From assembly GCA_036346205.1 (NCBI GenBank), contig JARFJB010001595.1, positions 1,123,001 through 1,187,000 on the forward strand: 64,000 bases of DNA, given 5' to 3'. Both the position numbers and the translations under genes were made by a program. Positions within the stretch are counted from its first letter, which is position 1; each line of letters starts with the position of its first letter. Positions 32,040-44,391 of the stretch are shown here, piece by piece. The notes under the pieces are model-generated. The model was not told where the DNA came from and ran no database searches. It was given only the letters and a program-made list of their open reading frames with translations. The DNA comes from Vesta saturnalis. Its lineage: Eukaryota; Arthropoda; Insecta; Coleoptera; Lampyridae.

Positions 32040-33276
32040 GCTTCATTTCCTGGGTTTGCCCTTGGGCCAACTCTTCTTATTTTTCTTCTGACTGAGTATT
32101 TCGTCTCTCTCTTTATCTATCTCCTCCTCACATATGCTTGGAGATGATAGACCTGACGCCGAAGAACTTCGCTTTCGCTTCTCTGAAGTATCGGTTTCCA
32201 TTATGCCGTCACGTGTATTTGGGGACGGTGGCTGACACGTAGAGATATTAGATGGTTGAGGTGAAATAAGCGTTTGTGGCAGAACAAAAGCTTGAGGTAG
32301 ATCTCGAGTTTCTGCGGTTAACTTCAATCTGTCGTGTAACCAGACTCATACATTTAGAAAGTGCTTCCTTTAAAGTTGTTGTTACATGCGACATTATGTC
32401 TGACTGTTGAGGTTGCTATAAAGTGGGTGTTACTGCTACTTTAGAATATGAGCTAGATGAGATAGCATGAGCTTCGCTTCCGAGTATGTCAGTCGATGTA
32501 TGACTTTTAACTACTGAACCTTCTGTTCTTCCTTGTACATTGGGCAAGACCTGGACAGAGAATTATGCTGACCCTTACAATTCGGACACTCAACTGGCTC
32601 TTCGCATTTTTTGCCCTGATGGGGGTCTTTACCGCAGATGCATCGCGGTGAATTGGAGCAGTTTAGAGAGGAATGTGCAAAGCGGTTATACTTAAAACAT
32701 CTTAATGGATTAGGGATATAAGGTCATATGCGCAATGGGTAGAAGGCGGCCGTTATCGTTTTTGGAAGATACGTCTATTAAAAGTTAAAACATGATTTGG
32801 TGAATCCACAAGTTCACCATTTACTCTGGTCTTTATCTTATTGACTGCTATAACTCCTTGTTCATGGAAATATTAAACTTGGAGTGCGGTGGTACAGTAA
32901 CATCGAAAGTATAAAATCTGGTTAACTTCATTAACGCTTTAGATTTCTTTTTACTTGTGGTTCCCACTAACAGTTCACCTTTGACTTTTTTGATATTTCG
33001 CACTTTACCTAACAAACCATACATGACTTTTGATATTAGAAAGGGACTTATATCAGTAAAGTTCCCTTCTTTCCCTTTGACCATTGGAAACCGGGGACTG
33101 GACTCCGCCATCTCACTAACTGAATCAGTTACACTTAATGGTGGGAAATTCTCTGCATCAAGTGGTAAATTTGTTTCCGAACGGGAATTCCCGTTCTAGT
33201 TTCTTGGGTTTTGAGACGGACCTCCAACCGCTCCCATTTCAAAGGATGGGTCCTCTTGAGGATTAATACTATTCAT
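32040..33276 (-). pseudogene. LINE 2 ORF1 (gag-like) with three zinc knuckles
   Basis: Starts MNSINPQEDPSFEMGAV. The RRM-like region has DISPFLISKVMYGLLG and VTVPPHSKFNISM (33111-32860). A frame change follows. Three knuckle-like motifs lie at about 32700-32560 (CFKYNRFAHSSLNC; CICGKDPHQGKKC; CPNCKGQH), the first with Cys to Tyr. The basic C-terminus KKNKKSWPKGKPRK ends at 32043. It would bind element RNA. Several frame breaks are present. Confidence 0.8.
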
Positions 33277-33302
33277 ATTGTTCCCACGAGCATGGGACGA
33301 AA

Positions 33303-36300
33303 TAAATGGCAGTCCATTAATATATGTGAAATGGTCAGTGTTACTCCACATTCTGCACAAATCGGTTTAGGTTCTGCAGACAATAAATACTTGGACGTTA
33401 TATTTGTATGTCCTACTCTTAGTGGGGTGATCGCCACTTGCTCTCTTCGATTGATTGAGTTCGGTAAGACCCATTTAGTTGGTTCTTTTTTATTTTTGAG
33501 AGTTGTGAGTTGTTATCTAACTAATTCTGAAAAGCTTCTTTATATAAAGTTTCCTTTAGGAAGATTTTTACATCATTTGGACGAACTATCCAACAATCAG
33601 TGCAGTTACTTTTTGCTGCTTGAGGTGCAGCATTGTCCGCTAGATCGTTGCCAATTATCCCACAGTGTGACGGACACCAAGTGAAACATATTTTCTTCCT
33701 ATTTTCGCTTAGCCATGTGAAACTATCTAGAATTTTCTGTACTAGTGGGTCGCGTGAGTAAGTCTCGGATATCGCTTGTAGTGCACTGAGGGAATCGGTA
33801 CATATTAAAAATTTAGGTTTATTGGTCATATTGCAATAGACTACTGCTTGTAAGACAGCATACAGTTCGGCGGTGTATGCACTGGAGTAATAAGGTAGAG
33901 ACCAACTATGTGTTGAGGTGGAGACGTAGGTGGCACATCCCACTACTTCTTGTGTTTTTGATCCGACTGTATGGATAACGGTATAGTTTCTATGCTCGGC
34001 CAATATGTTATTAACATTGATTTTTGTTAACTCTTTGCACCCTTTGTGTTTGTTAGTTAGAGAAGTGTCTACGTGAATGCTGGGAGGAGGTATCCACCAC
34101 GGTAGCATTTCAAATACACCGAGTTGATACGTATCAAGTGGAAATTCTATGGAGAATTTGCTAATTATTTCCATGGATCTGTTTCCTGCGGCACACATTA
34201 TGGAGGGTCTATTCACTTATTCTTGGGCATCTTCTGCGTTGAAAAATATAGCAAGTAAGGGATGGGGTGTTTGCACGTTTACTCTGTTAGCGTGTTTGTT
34301 AACTACGTTATCTAATATGTATGGGATAGGTGTGACATTACATTCAAAACATATATCCTCCAGTCGAGAGGTATGGAAGGCACCGTTACATAGCCTTAAT
34401 TCTGTGCAGTGTATGTGATTTAATATATTAAGGTGTGTTTTCCTTGCGCCTGAGAGGACTGCTCCACCGTATGTAATCTTTAACAGGATTATGGATTTGT
34501 ACAGATGTAGAAGCGTTTTATTTCCTTGGACATGGCATGAATATGTTTTTCCAATGCAGCTTACTGTCGAGTAGAATGCCCAGAAGTCGGGTTTCATTTC
34601 TTACTTGAATGGTGATGTCAATTGTAAGTCGTCGATGATCGTGCTTGGTTCTTAAACGGCAAAAATGGACTAAATGCGACGTTGTAGGAGAAAATGTAAA
34701 CCACATTTTTTTGGCCGAAACAGATAGTTTGTCTACTTCGCTTTGAATTTGTTGACTTATATTTTCCCATATGGTGCCTGATACGTACATCACTAAATCG
34801 TCAACGTACATCGTTTTACCAACGTCGGGACTGAGGCATTTAACAAACTTGTTCATGGCAATTGCGAAGAGAATACCACTGAGGGTTGATCCGTGGGGGA
34901 TTCTATTTGCTTGGTTACGAGTTTCGGATAGTGTATTGTTTACATGGAATTTCCTGTTTTTTAAAATATTCTTAATAAAAGTTAACAAGTTGCCCTTTAT
35001 ACCCATCTGTTCTAATTCTAGCTAAATTTCGTTTCTGTTCGTTCGAACAAAGGCTTTTTCAATGTCTAATAACACTGCAAAGACATGCTCTCTTATAGCG
35101 AAACTATTAAGAATGGCCGTTTCTAACTGCACTAGACAGTCGATTGTGGATTTAAATTATCTGAGGTCCATTTCAAAGTTTCCTAGTAGGTTATGATGTT
35201 CTAAATACCATGTAAGGCGTGTACAGACCATTTTCTCTAAGAGTTATCCATAATTTGGGGATCTTTGTTTGCTCTTTAGAAGCGGAATGATTATTGTTTT
35301 GCGCCATTCTTCCGGAAATTTACCATGTTCCCATGTTTTGTTATAAAGGTGCAGAATTTTAGATTTTTCGCCTTCCGGGATATGTTTAATAGCTTTGTAA
35401 TGTATGGAGTCGGCGTCAGGATCTGAGTTTCTAGACTTTGCCAGCGCGAAATCGAATTCTGATCTTGTGAAAGGTGTATTATAGCTAGGTTGATTGACAG
35501 AGTTGCATATTGGTGGGTTTATTTCATCCTGTACTGCATCTGAAACCTTCTGGAATTTTGACTCGGGATAGTCTGCGAAATGTTCCGCAATGTTATTAAG
35601 GATGGTATCGTTCGTTTTTATTGTTCGTGTTTATAGAGTAGGTTTGGGATGTAGAGCTAATCGATTTTATTTTTCTCCAAATTTCGGCGTTAGTAGTCTG
35701 GTTGGATATATTTGATACATAATTTTGCCATGACTTTTGTTTGGCTACCATACTAACTCGTCGAGGTATGGCTCTTAGTCTTTTAAAGTTTTAAAGTGAC
35801 AGATCGATTGCCGAAAAACTATTACTTCTGGCGTTAGAATAGGTGCTTTCGCCAGTATTTAATAACATTAGGTTTCCGTCATCGATAATTTCCTGCAAAG
35901 CTCTGCCCCTTTAATCGAAAGACCTTGAACCCCAAATAGGGTTATGAGCATTAAAGTCGCCAACTAATAGACAAGGATTAGACAGCTGGTCAATTAGTTC
36001 TGTAATTTTGGCTTTGTTCCATTCAGAATTTGGTAGATAAACACTACAAATTGAAAACAGAGTTGGAAGGTTTACAGTAATTGCGACGGCTTGTAAGTCG
36101 GTGGTTAGGGAGATTAACGAGTGAGCAATTTCAGCTTTAATCACAATAGCTACTCCTCCATGAGCGCGGAGTCCCGGATCTACATCATTTCGGTATGTTT
36201 TGAAGCCTTTCAATGGGAAATATTCATGTGGTTTAAACGTTGTTTCTTGTAAACAGATACAAAATGGATTCCCTTTACCTATCAATAAATTAAGTTCAGA

Positions 36301-36346
36301 AAAGGTGGCTCCTGCATCCATTAATATTTAATTGAATGATGTCCAT
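33303..36346 (-). pseudogene. LINE 3 ORF2: endonuclease, RT with YVDD, RNase H with Asp lost
   Basis: Start MDIIQLNING at 36346, then a frame change. The endonuclease has CLQETTFKP, VYLPNSEW and LVGDFNAHNPIWGS (35911-36321). The middle is broken. RT from 35010 has NRIPHGSTLSGILF, then the catalytic MYVDDLVMY (34810) and LLGILLDSKL (34580). The RNase H (33521-34216) has HTVGSK in place of TDGSK, so the first catalytic Asp is Val. AELYAVLQA, CTDSLSA and WCPSHCGIIGNDLAD keep the others. It ends at the C-terminal C-x2-C...H-x4-C block at 33310-33370, cut by LINE 2. Confidence 0.85.
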
Positions 36347-36446
36347 AATTAAATAAGTATGTAATAAATAAGACTTAATAAGTTACTAACAGTAAAGAGA
36401 CAAATGACATAATACACATAGTCAAGTAAGACTAAAACAGTATAAG

Positions 36447-36495
36447 AAGATATCACAGATTTAGGTTATCACAGTTTTAAATTATCACAGATTTA
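36447..36495 (-). promoter_or_regulatory. TATCACAG box cluster, LINE 3 spacer
   Basis: Three exact copies of TATCACAG at intervals of about 17 bp, immediately downstream (in sense) of ORF1. Confidence 0.65.
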
Positions 36496-37672
36496 TGACT
36501 AGATTGCTATTTGGATTAGCTCCTTCCTATGCTGTTTGGTGGCGTATCCTCTTTCTTTTGCCGATGGACACCTTTTGGTCAGCCCATCTTCTACTTTTTT
36601 GTTTACGGAAGATGGGATTAATGAAAGGATCGTTTATTTCTTCAATAGAAGCAGCAGAGATAGGGTCAGTTTTTATCCTTTTGTCGCTAGCTTCCTCCGT
36701 GTCCATTTCACTTTCGGTGTCTACAGTGGTGAATGCTTTCTCGTCTATGTACTTTTTTAAGTTAGAAGTTAAATTTGCAATTTGGTTTGTGATGGTGTCT
36801 TGTACACAAGGCAAAATAGCCTTAGACACCTCCTTGACTATTTTTCTTTTAGACTGAGCCACTTGCGAGAAGGTGTTTCAGGATATCACCGCCGATGTTT
36901 GGGCTGGAGACTTGGTTTCTATAAAGCTTACGTTATGTAGTATTCTAATTTCTTGAACTTTTTTTTCTAGTGTGTACTCTTTTAATCGAGAAGAGTGCTT
37001 TCCTTTGTAATGCACGCGCTCGATATCTTGCCCACACGGAGGGTCTTCATGCGTTGGTCTACCGCAAACACGTATAGAATCGTTTTCGTAATTTAACCAC
37101 GTGTGACCAAAACTCTGGCAACGAAGACACCTCATTGGTTCTGAAATGTACGGCCTTACCTTATAGTTATACATAGCATTTATGACTTTTGGAAGCTCGT
37201 GTCTTTCAAAAGTTAGAAGTAGCGTTGGTGAGTCTACTGGAGTAGCAGATTTTTTACTCTGTATACGCTTTACTTCAATAACTTGTTCATATTTTAAACC
37301 ATCTAATATTTCCGAGATAGATGCGTTCAGAAAATCACAGCAATATATAATGCCCTTGCAGAAGTTTAATGCTCCTTGAGGATTGACTTCAATTTCAATA
37401 TCTCCTGTTCTTTTTAACTTTCGTAGAGTCTCTGACTGCTACAGTTTCAACTAAAAGCCCATCCTTAACCTTATTGACCCTTTATGTTTCTCCTGCTTAC
37501 TGATTAAAAACGGACTCACTCTCTCAAAATTACCTTCGTGTAAGCGTTTGATGATCAGGAACCGAGGGTAACTCGTCTCATTGACCATGTTTGATTTACA
37601 CTTCAGTGCTGGAAATTCGTCCCCTTTTAAAGAGGGGGGCGACTCTTGAGAAATTTTTGAAATATGCACCAT
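36492..37672 (-). pseudogene. LINE 3 ORF1 (gag-like)
   Basis: Start MVHISKISQESPP at 37672. YPRFLIIKR and ERVSPFLISK mark the RRM-like N-domain. The middle is frame-broken. YKVRPYISEPMRCLRCQSFGH gives the first knuckle (C-x2-C-x4-H), followed by CGRPTHEDPPC. The third is degraded. KVQEIRILHNVSF precedes the C-terminal part at 36862-36527 (SKRKIVKEVSKAI...RWADQKVSIGKRK). Upstream in-frame Met codons exist, but the chosen start aligns with the other copies. Confidence 0.75.
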
Positions 37673-38357
37673 ATATGTCCCACGAAACAGGAAGAAAAAC
37701 AAATCGACCATAACAGTGCTCCCATGTTATGGTAGGGCACAAAATATTGTGGAGAGTGTCCTGTTTTCCCATATGCGTTTTACCGCTAGAGACCAGGCTT
37801 CCCCCTGGCCACGCTAGGCATCCCTTCGCGCAATCCCTTCAGCGCCTAAAACTGCCAAACGACCTTGGGATTGGGGGACTTTTTATAGAGGTTACCTTCC
37901 TCGTAGTCCGGGCGATAAAGCCAAGACCACTGACCGCTAGTTGTACGACGTTCCCTAGCCACGCCCTGCTAGAGTCTCTGAAGTACAATTCGCAGTTGCG
38001 GTATTAGGAGACGGCTAGCGCTCAGCCGCTTCTAGCTAGGACATCCCGGGCTCGCCACACTCGTATATGCTTTTGACGCCGCATGTCCTGGGAAGAGTAG
38101 AAAGAAAAGGGGTCTCTCAGCTTTCGCTGGGAGCCTGATGCGAACAAGAGTTGGAGCGCGAGTGCTCCGACAGAAAAGAATTACAGTAACGGAAGCCACT
38201 CAAGACTAGTATAAGAAAAGTGTCCTTCTAGCAAGGGGGGCGCAGGGTTGCCGTACCTGACCTCGTTAGATACGAGGCCCCACGTGGACTGGTCCGCGAC
38301 ACCGTATTCTCCAGAGTTAACAGTGGCGGTTTACGACCACGAGCTCATATTTCGGTG
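37673..38357 (-). promoter_or_regulatory. LINE 3 5' UTR with conserved RNA hairpins
   Basis: Homologous to the LINE 1 5' UTR over nearly its full length, lacking about the first 75 nt. The GAAA hairpin is at 38111-38136 and the GGAGC stem at 38153-38168, with the same 42-nt spacing as in LINE 1. It ends at TTTCGGTG against TTA repeats. Confidence 0.55.
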
Positions 38358-39130
38358 TTATTATTATTACTATTATTATTATTATTATTATTATTACAAT
38401 TATTATTATTCTTTTTTTTATCGCGACTTCGATTGCTATGATGATTTAGCGGCTACTACTCATCAGAGCATGAACGTTTGTATATCTTATATTAGTTTTA
38501 TTAGCCCTGTTGTTTTGAGAAACGCAGTAACGTTATGTAATGCCTGTAGGTTGTTACTTAGAAATTCTTTAATGTTATCAGATTTAACTTATTTTTGTCT
38601 TAATGCAGCATATTTGAGACATCTGACTAGAAGGTGACGCATAGTTAGCCTTTCGTTACATATTTCGCATGTTGGTTGGCGTCTTTTGGGTAGGATGAAA
38701 GATGTAGTTAATCTGCAGTATCCGATTCTGAGCCTTGCTATAGCTACTTGTTCCTTACGTTCAATATTTTTTGGAAATAACCAACCCCTTGTTGCTTGCT
38801 TTATGGTTTTGAGTCTTGCATTTTCATTATTCCATTGAATTTGCCACTTTCTAGATACAACCTTTTTAAAATACTGGTTTATGTCTTGGCTAGTTACTGA
38901 CTCCTGATATATGTTGGACGTATAAGTTTCTATAGGACTGAAGTTGTTTCCTGTTTCTGCTTGTGGTAGAACTTTGCTATTTGGAGTCCAAATGAATACA
39001 ACCGTTTTGTTGTTTGCTAGAATTTCATTGTAACTGCCTAAAATTTTATGTACTAGGATGAAAAATTAATAAATGAAATAGGCCTGGTAGTTTTAAACAA
39101 CGGACAGGGAACGCATCTAAGCAATCGATA
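38358..39130 (-). mobile_element. short I-clade LINE copy with internal inversion (twin-priming type)
   Basis: The (TTA)n tail is at 38358-38411. On minus, 38412-39065 encodes the end of RNase H (VVFIWTPN) through the C-terminal zinc block (CEICNERLTMRHL) and a stop. Right after it, 39066-39130 encodes on plus an endonuclease-domain fragment (IGLVVLNNGQGTHLSN). Opposite orientation of a 5' piece next to a 3' piece with the middle lost is the usual product of twin priming. Alternatively two unrelated fragments are juxtaposed. Confidence 0.65.
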
Positions 39131-39200
39131 TCACGTTCTGCTCACCAAATTTTGGGCGTCAACTGCTATGGTTTTTGTGCCTTCATTCTTTGTTTAGTAA

Positions 39201-42200
39201 CTAAATTCTGTTGTATAACTTCGTTTCTTTCAAGAACTGTAAAACTTTCTTGGTACTTTCTAGGTTGTTAATTACTATATGTGATAATTGGTTATTTAGT
39301 AGCAAACGTTCTCTAGTTTCGTGATACAGTGGGCAGTCGATGAATATATGTTGTAATGTTACGTTCTTGTTACAGTGTCTGCATATTTCTCGTGGAGATT
39401 TTCCTAGTAGGTGTAAGTGTGTAATGTTTGTATGCCCTATTCGAAGTCTCGTCATAATAACTTCTTCTTTTCTAGTTAAGTTAAATGTATTTTGCTAGGT
39501 AGGTAGTCGCCTCCTTTGTTGGTTTAATGCAACATTTTTCTTCTCCCACGGGTCATGCCATTGTAATCCAATTTTATTTTTTATAAATGTCTTTAAATCG
39601 TTTGACATGGTGCTCTTTTCGTCTATTGTAGGAAGATTTGCGGCCTGTTTTGCTGATGTATCAGCGCATGTGTTTCCGTGAATGCCAACATGCCCCGGTA
39701 CCCACATTAGATATATGTTCTTCATTGCATTAGTTTCTAGGTAGTAAAGCTGGTCTCTGATCATATTCAGTAAGGTATGTTTTTCGTTGGTTTGATTTTG
39801 AATAGCTAGTTTGGAACATAACGAATCACTGCAAATGATATATTCTTTGTTTGCGTCGTGTCTGCATAATAGTAAGGATTGCCAGATGGCATATAATTCG
39901 ACAGTTTGTATGCCGCTTATGTGGTTATGTGACCAATTGTGGCATTCTCTGTTAAAAGCGATGGCGCTTCCAGTTCCTGTTAGTGTCTTGGCCCCGTCTG
40001 TGTAAATTATTTTAGCCTGTGGATGCATTTGCATTATTCTTCTTGTATGTATTTGGTATTGCGCTGGTAGGGTTGTTTCTTTCTTCATTTTTGTAAGTTG
40101 TAGAATGTATTTTGTTCTTAAGTTTATCCAAGGTGGTATTTTAGGTTCTGTGCATGTAAAGAGTGCAGGTATCTCAATTTATAAATCGGAAATTAGTTCT
40201 AAGCCTCTAACAATTGCGGGTCTACTCACAGTCGGTCGTTTTTTGAATTCGCTTATAATTTGTTTGTCATTTATTGTTTCATGGTTGAGGCTCTTTGGCG
40301 ATGCAAGTATTTTGACGATATAGTTGCACAGTTGGGTTTGTCGCCTAGTAATCAACGGTGGAATTCCCGCATCTTCAAAAATCGAAAGTAGAGGGCTCGT
40401 GCGGAAAGCTCCAATCGCCATCCTAATTCCTTGTGTATGGATACGATCTAGTTGTTGCAAAGGTGTTGGTCTTGCGGATGAGTAAATGATGCTACCGTAA
40501 TCTATTATAGACAATACACAAGCCTTATATAGTTGTATTAACACCTGCCTATCTGAGCCCCAGTTTATGTTACTCATACACCTTATAAAGTTTAATATTT
40601 GTTTGCACTTGTTCACAATATATTTAAGGTGTTCTTTAAAATATAGTTTTGTGTCCAGAATAATTCCTAGTATTTTCAAATTTTCTACTAATGGGATAGC
40701 AGAACCTTTTAAAATTGTTTGTGGTTCATCATGTTGGTGTCTTAGTCTGCAGAAGTGAATTGTAGATGTTTTTCTTTCAGATAGTTGCAATCCCATTTCT
40801 TCTGATTTTCTTTCTATTTCGGCGACTGCTTTATTTAGGTTTATTTGTATATTTTCCATTGAGTGGTTTTCATAAAAAATTATTAAGTCGTCGACGTATA
40901 GACATTTGCGGATTGGAAGCTGAATTGATTCAACTAGATCATTTATTCCAATTAAGAATAGTGAACAGCTAAGTACAGACCCTTGGGGTATTCCGTTCTC
41001 TAATACACGAGTTTTTGAGCTTTGGTTTCCAAAGCGCACTACGAAACTACGATAAGACAGGAAACTTTTGATGATTTCTGGTAATTTACCCTTCATGCCC
41101 ACTGATGAAGTTTATGAATGATACTGTATCTCCACATAAGCTCGTAGGCTTTGTGTATATCGAAGCTAATAGCTACCGTGTGGCTTCTTTTTAAAAAGCT
41201 TTTTAATACGATGTGTTCTAAATATACTAGCTCATCCAAGGTGGAGAGTTGTTTCGTGAAACCCACTTGGTGTTTTGCTATGAGATTGTTTGTTGCCATA
41301 AACCAGCTTAATCTGTTATTAATCATTTTTTCAAACAGCTTGCTTAAGCAAGATGTCAATGCGATGGGTCTGTAATTTGTAGTTTGTGTGGCATCTGTAT
41401 TCGGTTTGTGTATGGGTATAATTACAGAGTGTTGCCACTGGACAGGGTAAATACCTTTTGTGTATATTTCATTATACATGTGTAATAGTTTTTCTTTTTG
41501 TGTTTCAGGGAATTCCTTCAGCATGGTGTATACCACTCCGTCTGATCCTGGTGCTGTGTCTTTTGTGTTAAGTAACGCTTTTTGTAATTCATTTATAGTG
41601 AAATTATCATTGTAATTGTGGTACTCGTTGGTGGTAAAATTTATAACGGCTTCATTTTGTTGTTTTACTTGTAGAAAGGTCTTAGGGTAATTTTCAGATT
41701 CACTGTTTTTTTCAAATTGTGAAGCTAATGCTTCAGCAATGTGGTATTCATTTTTTATTGTTTCGACGTTTACAATAAGTATAGGCGTGGATGGAGAGTT
41801 TGTTTTACCAACTATATTTCTGGCCTTTCTCTACATCTCACTAATCGTCGTTTTGTAGTTTATGGTATTTACATAATTTGTCCACGAGTTTTTCTTTGAA
41901 TTTAAGATTATCCTTCTGGAATTTGCACGGGCTTTTTTAAATAAAATTAAATTTTCAATTGTAGGGTGCTGTTTGAATACTTTAAAGTAGTATTTTTTCA
42001 TTTCCACGGCGGTCTTAACTTCATTTGTCCACCACGGTACACTACTAGGCCTTCTTTCTCCCTTACTTTTTGGGATGGATATTTCTGCTGCTGCAATTAG
42101 GTGATCTGTAAATTGTTGAATTTTGGTGTTCAAGCTGTCGTTTTCGTTTACATTACATGTATTTTGTACCTGTCGTTTGTAAGTACCCCAATTTGCTTTA

Positions 42201-42900
42201 TGTAGTAACCATTTTTTTGGTACTTTGGTAATCTTTTGTGGAGTGTTAGAGGTCACAATAATCGGATAGTGGTCACTATTATAAAGATCCGACGCTGTGT
42301 CCCATTTAAATTCATTGCCACAGTTGACGTTGAAATAGCTAGGTCAATAGCAGTGAAAGTGTTGCTTTTCGTGTTAAGGTGGGTAACCTTGCCTGTGTTT
42401 AAGAGGGTGAGATTATTATCCTCTATTATATTTTCTACTATGCGCCCGCGTAAATCAGTAAGTGTGGATCCCCATCCTGTTGAGTGCGGATTGAAATCAC
42501 CTACTAGCAAGAAAGGTTTTGGAAATTGTGGTATAATTTCTTCTATGTCATTGCTATTCCAACAGAATGAGGGGAGATATATATTACAAATCGTCATTCT
42601 TACGGGATACATGATGGCTACTGCAATTGCCTGCAGTCTTGTAGTAATATTAATTTTCAGGTGTGGGACATTGTTTTGTATAAATATTACAACCCCTCCA
42701 CTAGCCCTGTCATTATCTAGACAATTTTTGCCATAGTCTCTGAAACCTCTAAGATGGAATTTTTGTTGCTCCTTTAGGTGAGTTTCTTGAATACATAAGC
42801 AAGGCCTGTATTCTGTTATGAGCATTTTTAATTCGCAGTAGCGTTCTTTTAGCCCACTGCAATTCCACTGCAGTATATTTTCGTTTTGAGGTTCGAATTT
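39201..42900 (-). pseudogene. LINE 4 ORF2: endonuclease, RT and RNase H, few frameshifts
   Basis: The endonuclease starts ENILQWNCSGLK at 42885. CIQETHLKE, GGVVIFIQN, VGDFNPHSTGWGS and a frame change before SDHY-type residues (42285) follow. The linker has PWWTNEVKTA. A stop at 41831 precedes the RT N-terminus. RT has SDGVVYTMLKE, YRPIALTSCLSKLFEKM, FDIHKAYELMWRY, IPQGSVLSC and catalytic LYVDDLIIF (40890). The thumb follows (41102-40179). RNase H (40088-39495) keeps all four catalytic positions: YTDGAK, ELYAIWQ, CSDSLCS and GNTCADTSAK, plus WVPGHVG. The C-terminal zinc block CRHCNKNV...H-x4-C is at 39340-39390. It ends KLYNRI-stop at 39201. Confidence 0.9.
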
Positions 42901-43024
42901 TAATTGTAGTTTTTAATAAAACAAATATAAATAAATATGACTAGAATAAAGCAAAACATGGGCAAAAAATGAAAATAAGTAAATAGGTATAAAAAACTAA
43001 AACTAATGTATGAGGTAAACATAA

Positions 43025-43082
43025 TGACTAAAGTATATCACAGATAGTATAATGACTAGGGTATATCACAGATTGTATTTAT
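43025..43082 (-). promoter_or_regulatory. TATCACAG box cluster, LINE 4 spacer
   Basis: Two exact TATATCACAG copies plus a partial TTATCACTAG, starting a few bases beyond the ORF1 stop at 43085. Confidence 0.65.
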
Positions 43083-43084
43083 CA

Positions 43085-44391
43085 CTAGTTTGATAGCTTT
43101 CGGGGTTTACCCTTAGGCCATCCTTTCTTTCTGGTTTGTGCTCTTTCTTTAGGATCGATAAAGTTGGGATCGAAACCTTCTTCTCCTTCCGTTGACAACG
43201 TTAGAGAGTTTGGGAGATTTCGTTTCTTTGATATGGCGTCTACATCCATTTCATCAAAATTTAATAATTCTAGTCGGTTCTTTTTTGACAACGATGCTAT
43301 GCTGTAACATTTTTGTGTACTTTTTGAATTCTGTACTATTTCAGTCGGGTCAAACGGGCCCTTGTCAGTCAGTACGATCTGTGCGGTTTCTTTAAGAGCA
43401 GCTAGCTTGGGAAGACATTCACTTGATTTTATTACTTCAGCCAGTACTTCTTTAACCGTTTCCTTCACTATATTTTTTATTTGTGGTATTATATCTGCCA
43501 AGTTTTCGTGATTTTTGTGGAAACACTGGCAGAGCCAGCAGCAACTTGAGCAAAGGATTTACTTGCCACTACAGGTGAGAGGTTGGCTTCTTGTTTTGCT
43601 TCCGAATAAGTGAGTTTCTTGGTAGTTCTGATTTCTTGTACTAGCAATTCTTGCTTATAGGTAGGACATTCGCGCGATCGAGATAAGTGTGGTCCATTGC
43701 AATTAACACACGTCGGTTTTTTACATTCCTCTCCTTCATGTGGCAGCTCTCCACATTCACACACCTGCGGTTGTGTGCAAACTTTCGCAGTGTGCCCAAA
43801 CTTCAAACAACGGAAACATCTAAGAGGCAAGGGTATGTATTGCCTTACTCGCAGAGGGTGGATGCCCCCGATAATAGAGTTCGGTATTGTGGGACGGTTA
43901 AATGTTAATATGTAGTTATTGGTTTTCATTAACTTTCCTTCCCTTTTGGTAGATATGTTTTTTACTTCTATCACCTTCTCTTCAGCTAGCCCTTCTGAGA
44001 TTTCCTCAACTGAACAATTTGCAAAATCTGGACAATTAACGACACCTTTAGAATAATTAAGGGTATTATGAGGGGTAACCTCAATTTCCACTTTCTCAAT
44101 TCGGGTCATACTAAGAAGTTTTCTGGATTGTAGGTTTCCAACTGTTTCTATAAGTAAACTGCCATCTTTGTTCTTCTTTGTGAGTTTTGTAACACCGCAA
44201 TAACCATTCAAAACTTTCGCTAATAAAAATGGTGACATTTTGGCAATGTCACCATCTTTTCCTTTCACAAGGAGGAACCGGGGAAGATCTTCCACCTTTT
44301 CCACGCTTGCAGGATTTTTATTACGCGATTCGTTTCTGACCGCGCCCATTTTAGAGGATGGGTCCTCATTTGATAAATTTGAAACATTCAT
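43085..44391 (-). pseudogene. LINE 4 ORF1 (gag-like), one frameshift
   Basis: The start MNVSNLSNEDPSSKMGAV at 44391 aligns with other copies. An earlier in-frame Met at 44472 lies in the 5' UTR. The RRM-like domain has FLLVKGKDGDIAKMSPF, LLIETVG and VTPHNTLNYSKGV. Three zinc knuckles follow at 43830-43680: CFRCLKFGHTAKVC, CECGELPHEGEEC and CVNCNGPHLSRSREC. A coiled region comes next. One base lost from an A-run near 43500 shifts the frame into IIPQIKNIVKETVKEV, which continues to KKGWPKGKPRK and the stop. Otherwise it is complete, about 430 residues, a typical length. Confidence 0.85.

Larger units (their letters stand above)
28237..33303 (-). mobile_element. I-clade-like LINE 2 of the tandem array
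   Basis: About 5.07 kb. The 5' UTR is almost completely lost and joined to LINE 3 inside its last ORF2 codons (33300-33306). The 3' end runs into a short AATAATATATTATT palindrome and (ATT)n at 28237-28262. It contains gag, spacer, endonuclease, RT, RNase H and the C-terminal zinc region, all degenerate. Later insertions in the spacer are a LINE 3' end (31855-32002) and a (TA)n tract. Confidence 0.8.
33303..38357 (-). mobile_element. I-clade-like LINE 3 of the tandem array
   Basis: About 5.05 kb with a complete-looking ~690-bp 5' UTR that starts directly against (TTA)n at 38358. The 3' end is lost within the C-terminal zinc block (ILMDCH) where it meets LINE 2. It contains gag, TATCACAG boxes, endonuclease, RT and RNase H. 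Confidence 0.85.

Noticed and set aside
24160..36495. TATCACAG repeats as a CRISPR-like array
   Set aside because: The units are only 8 bp, the spacers are about 10 bp and AT-rich, and they lie in LINE spacers in an animal genome.
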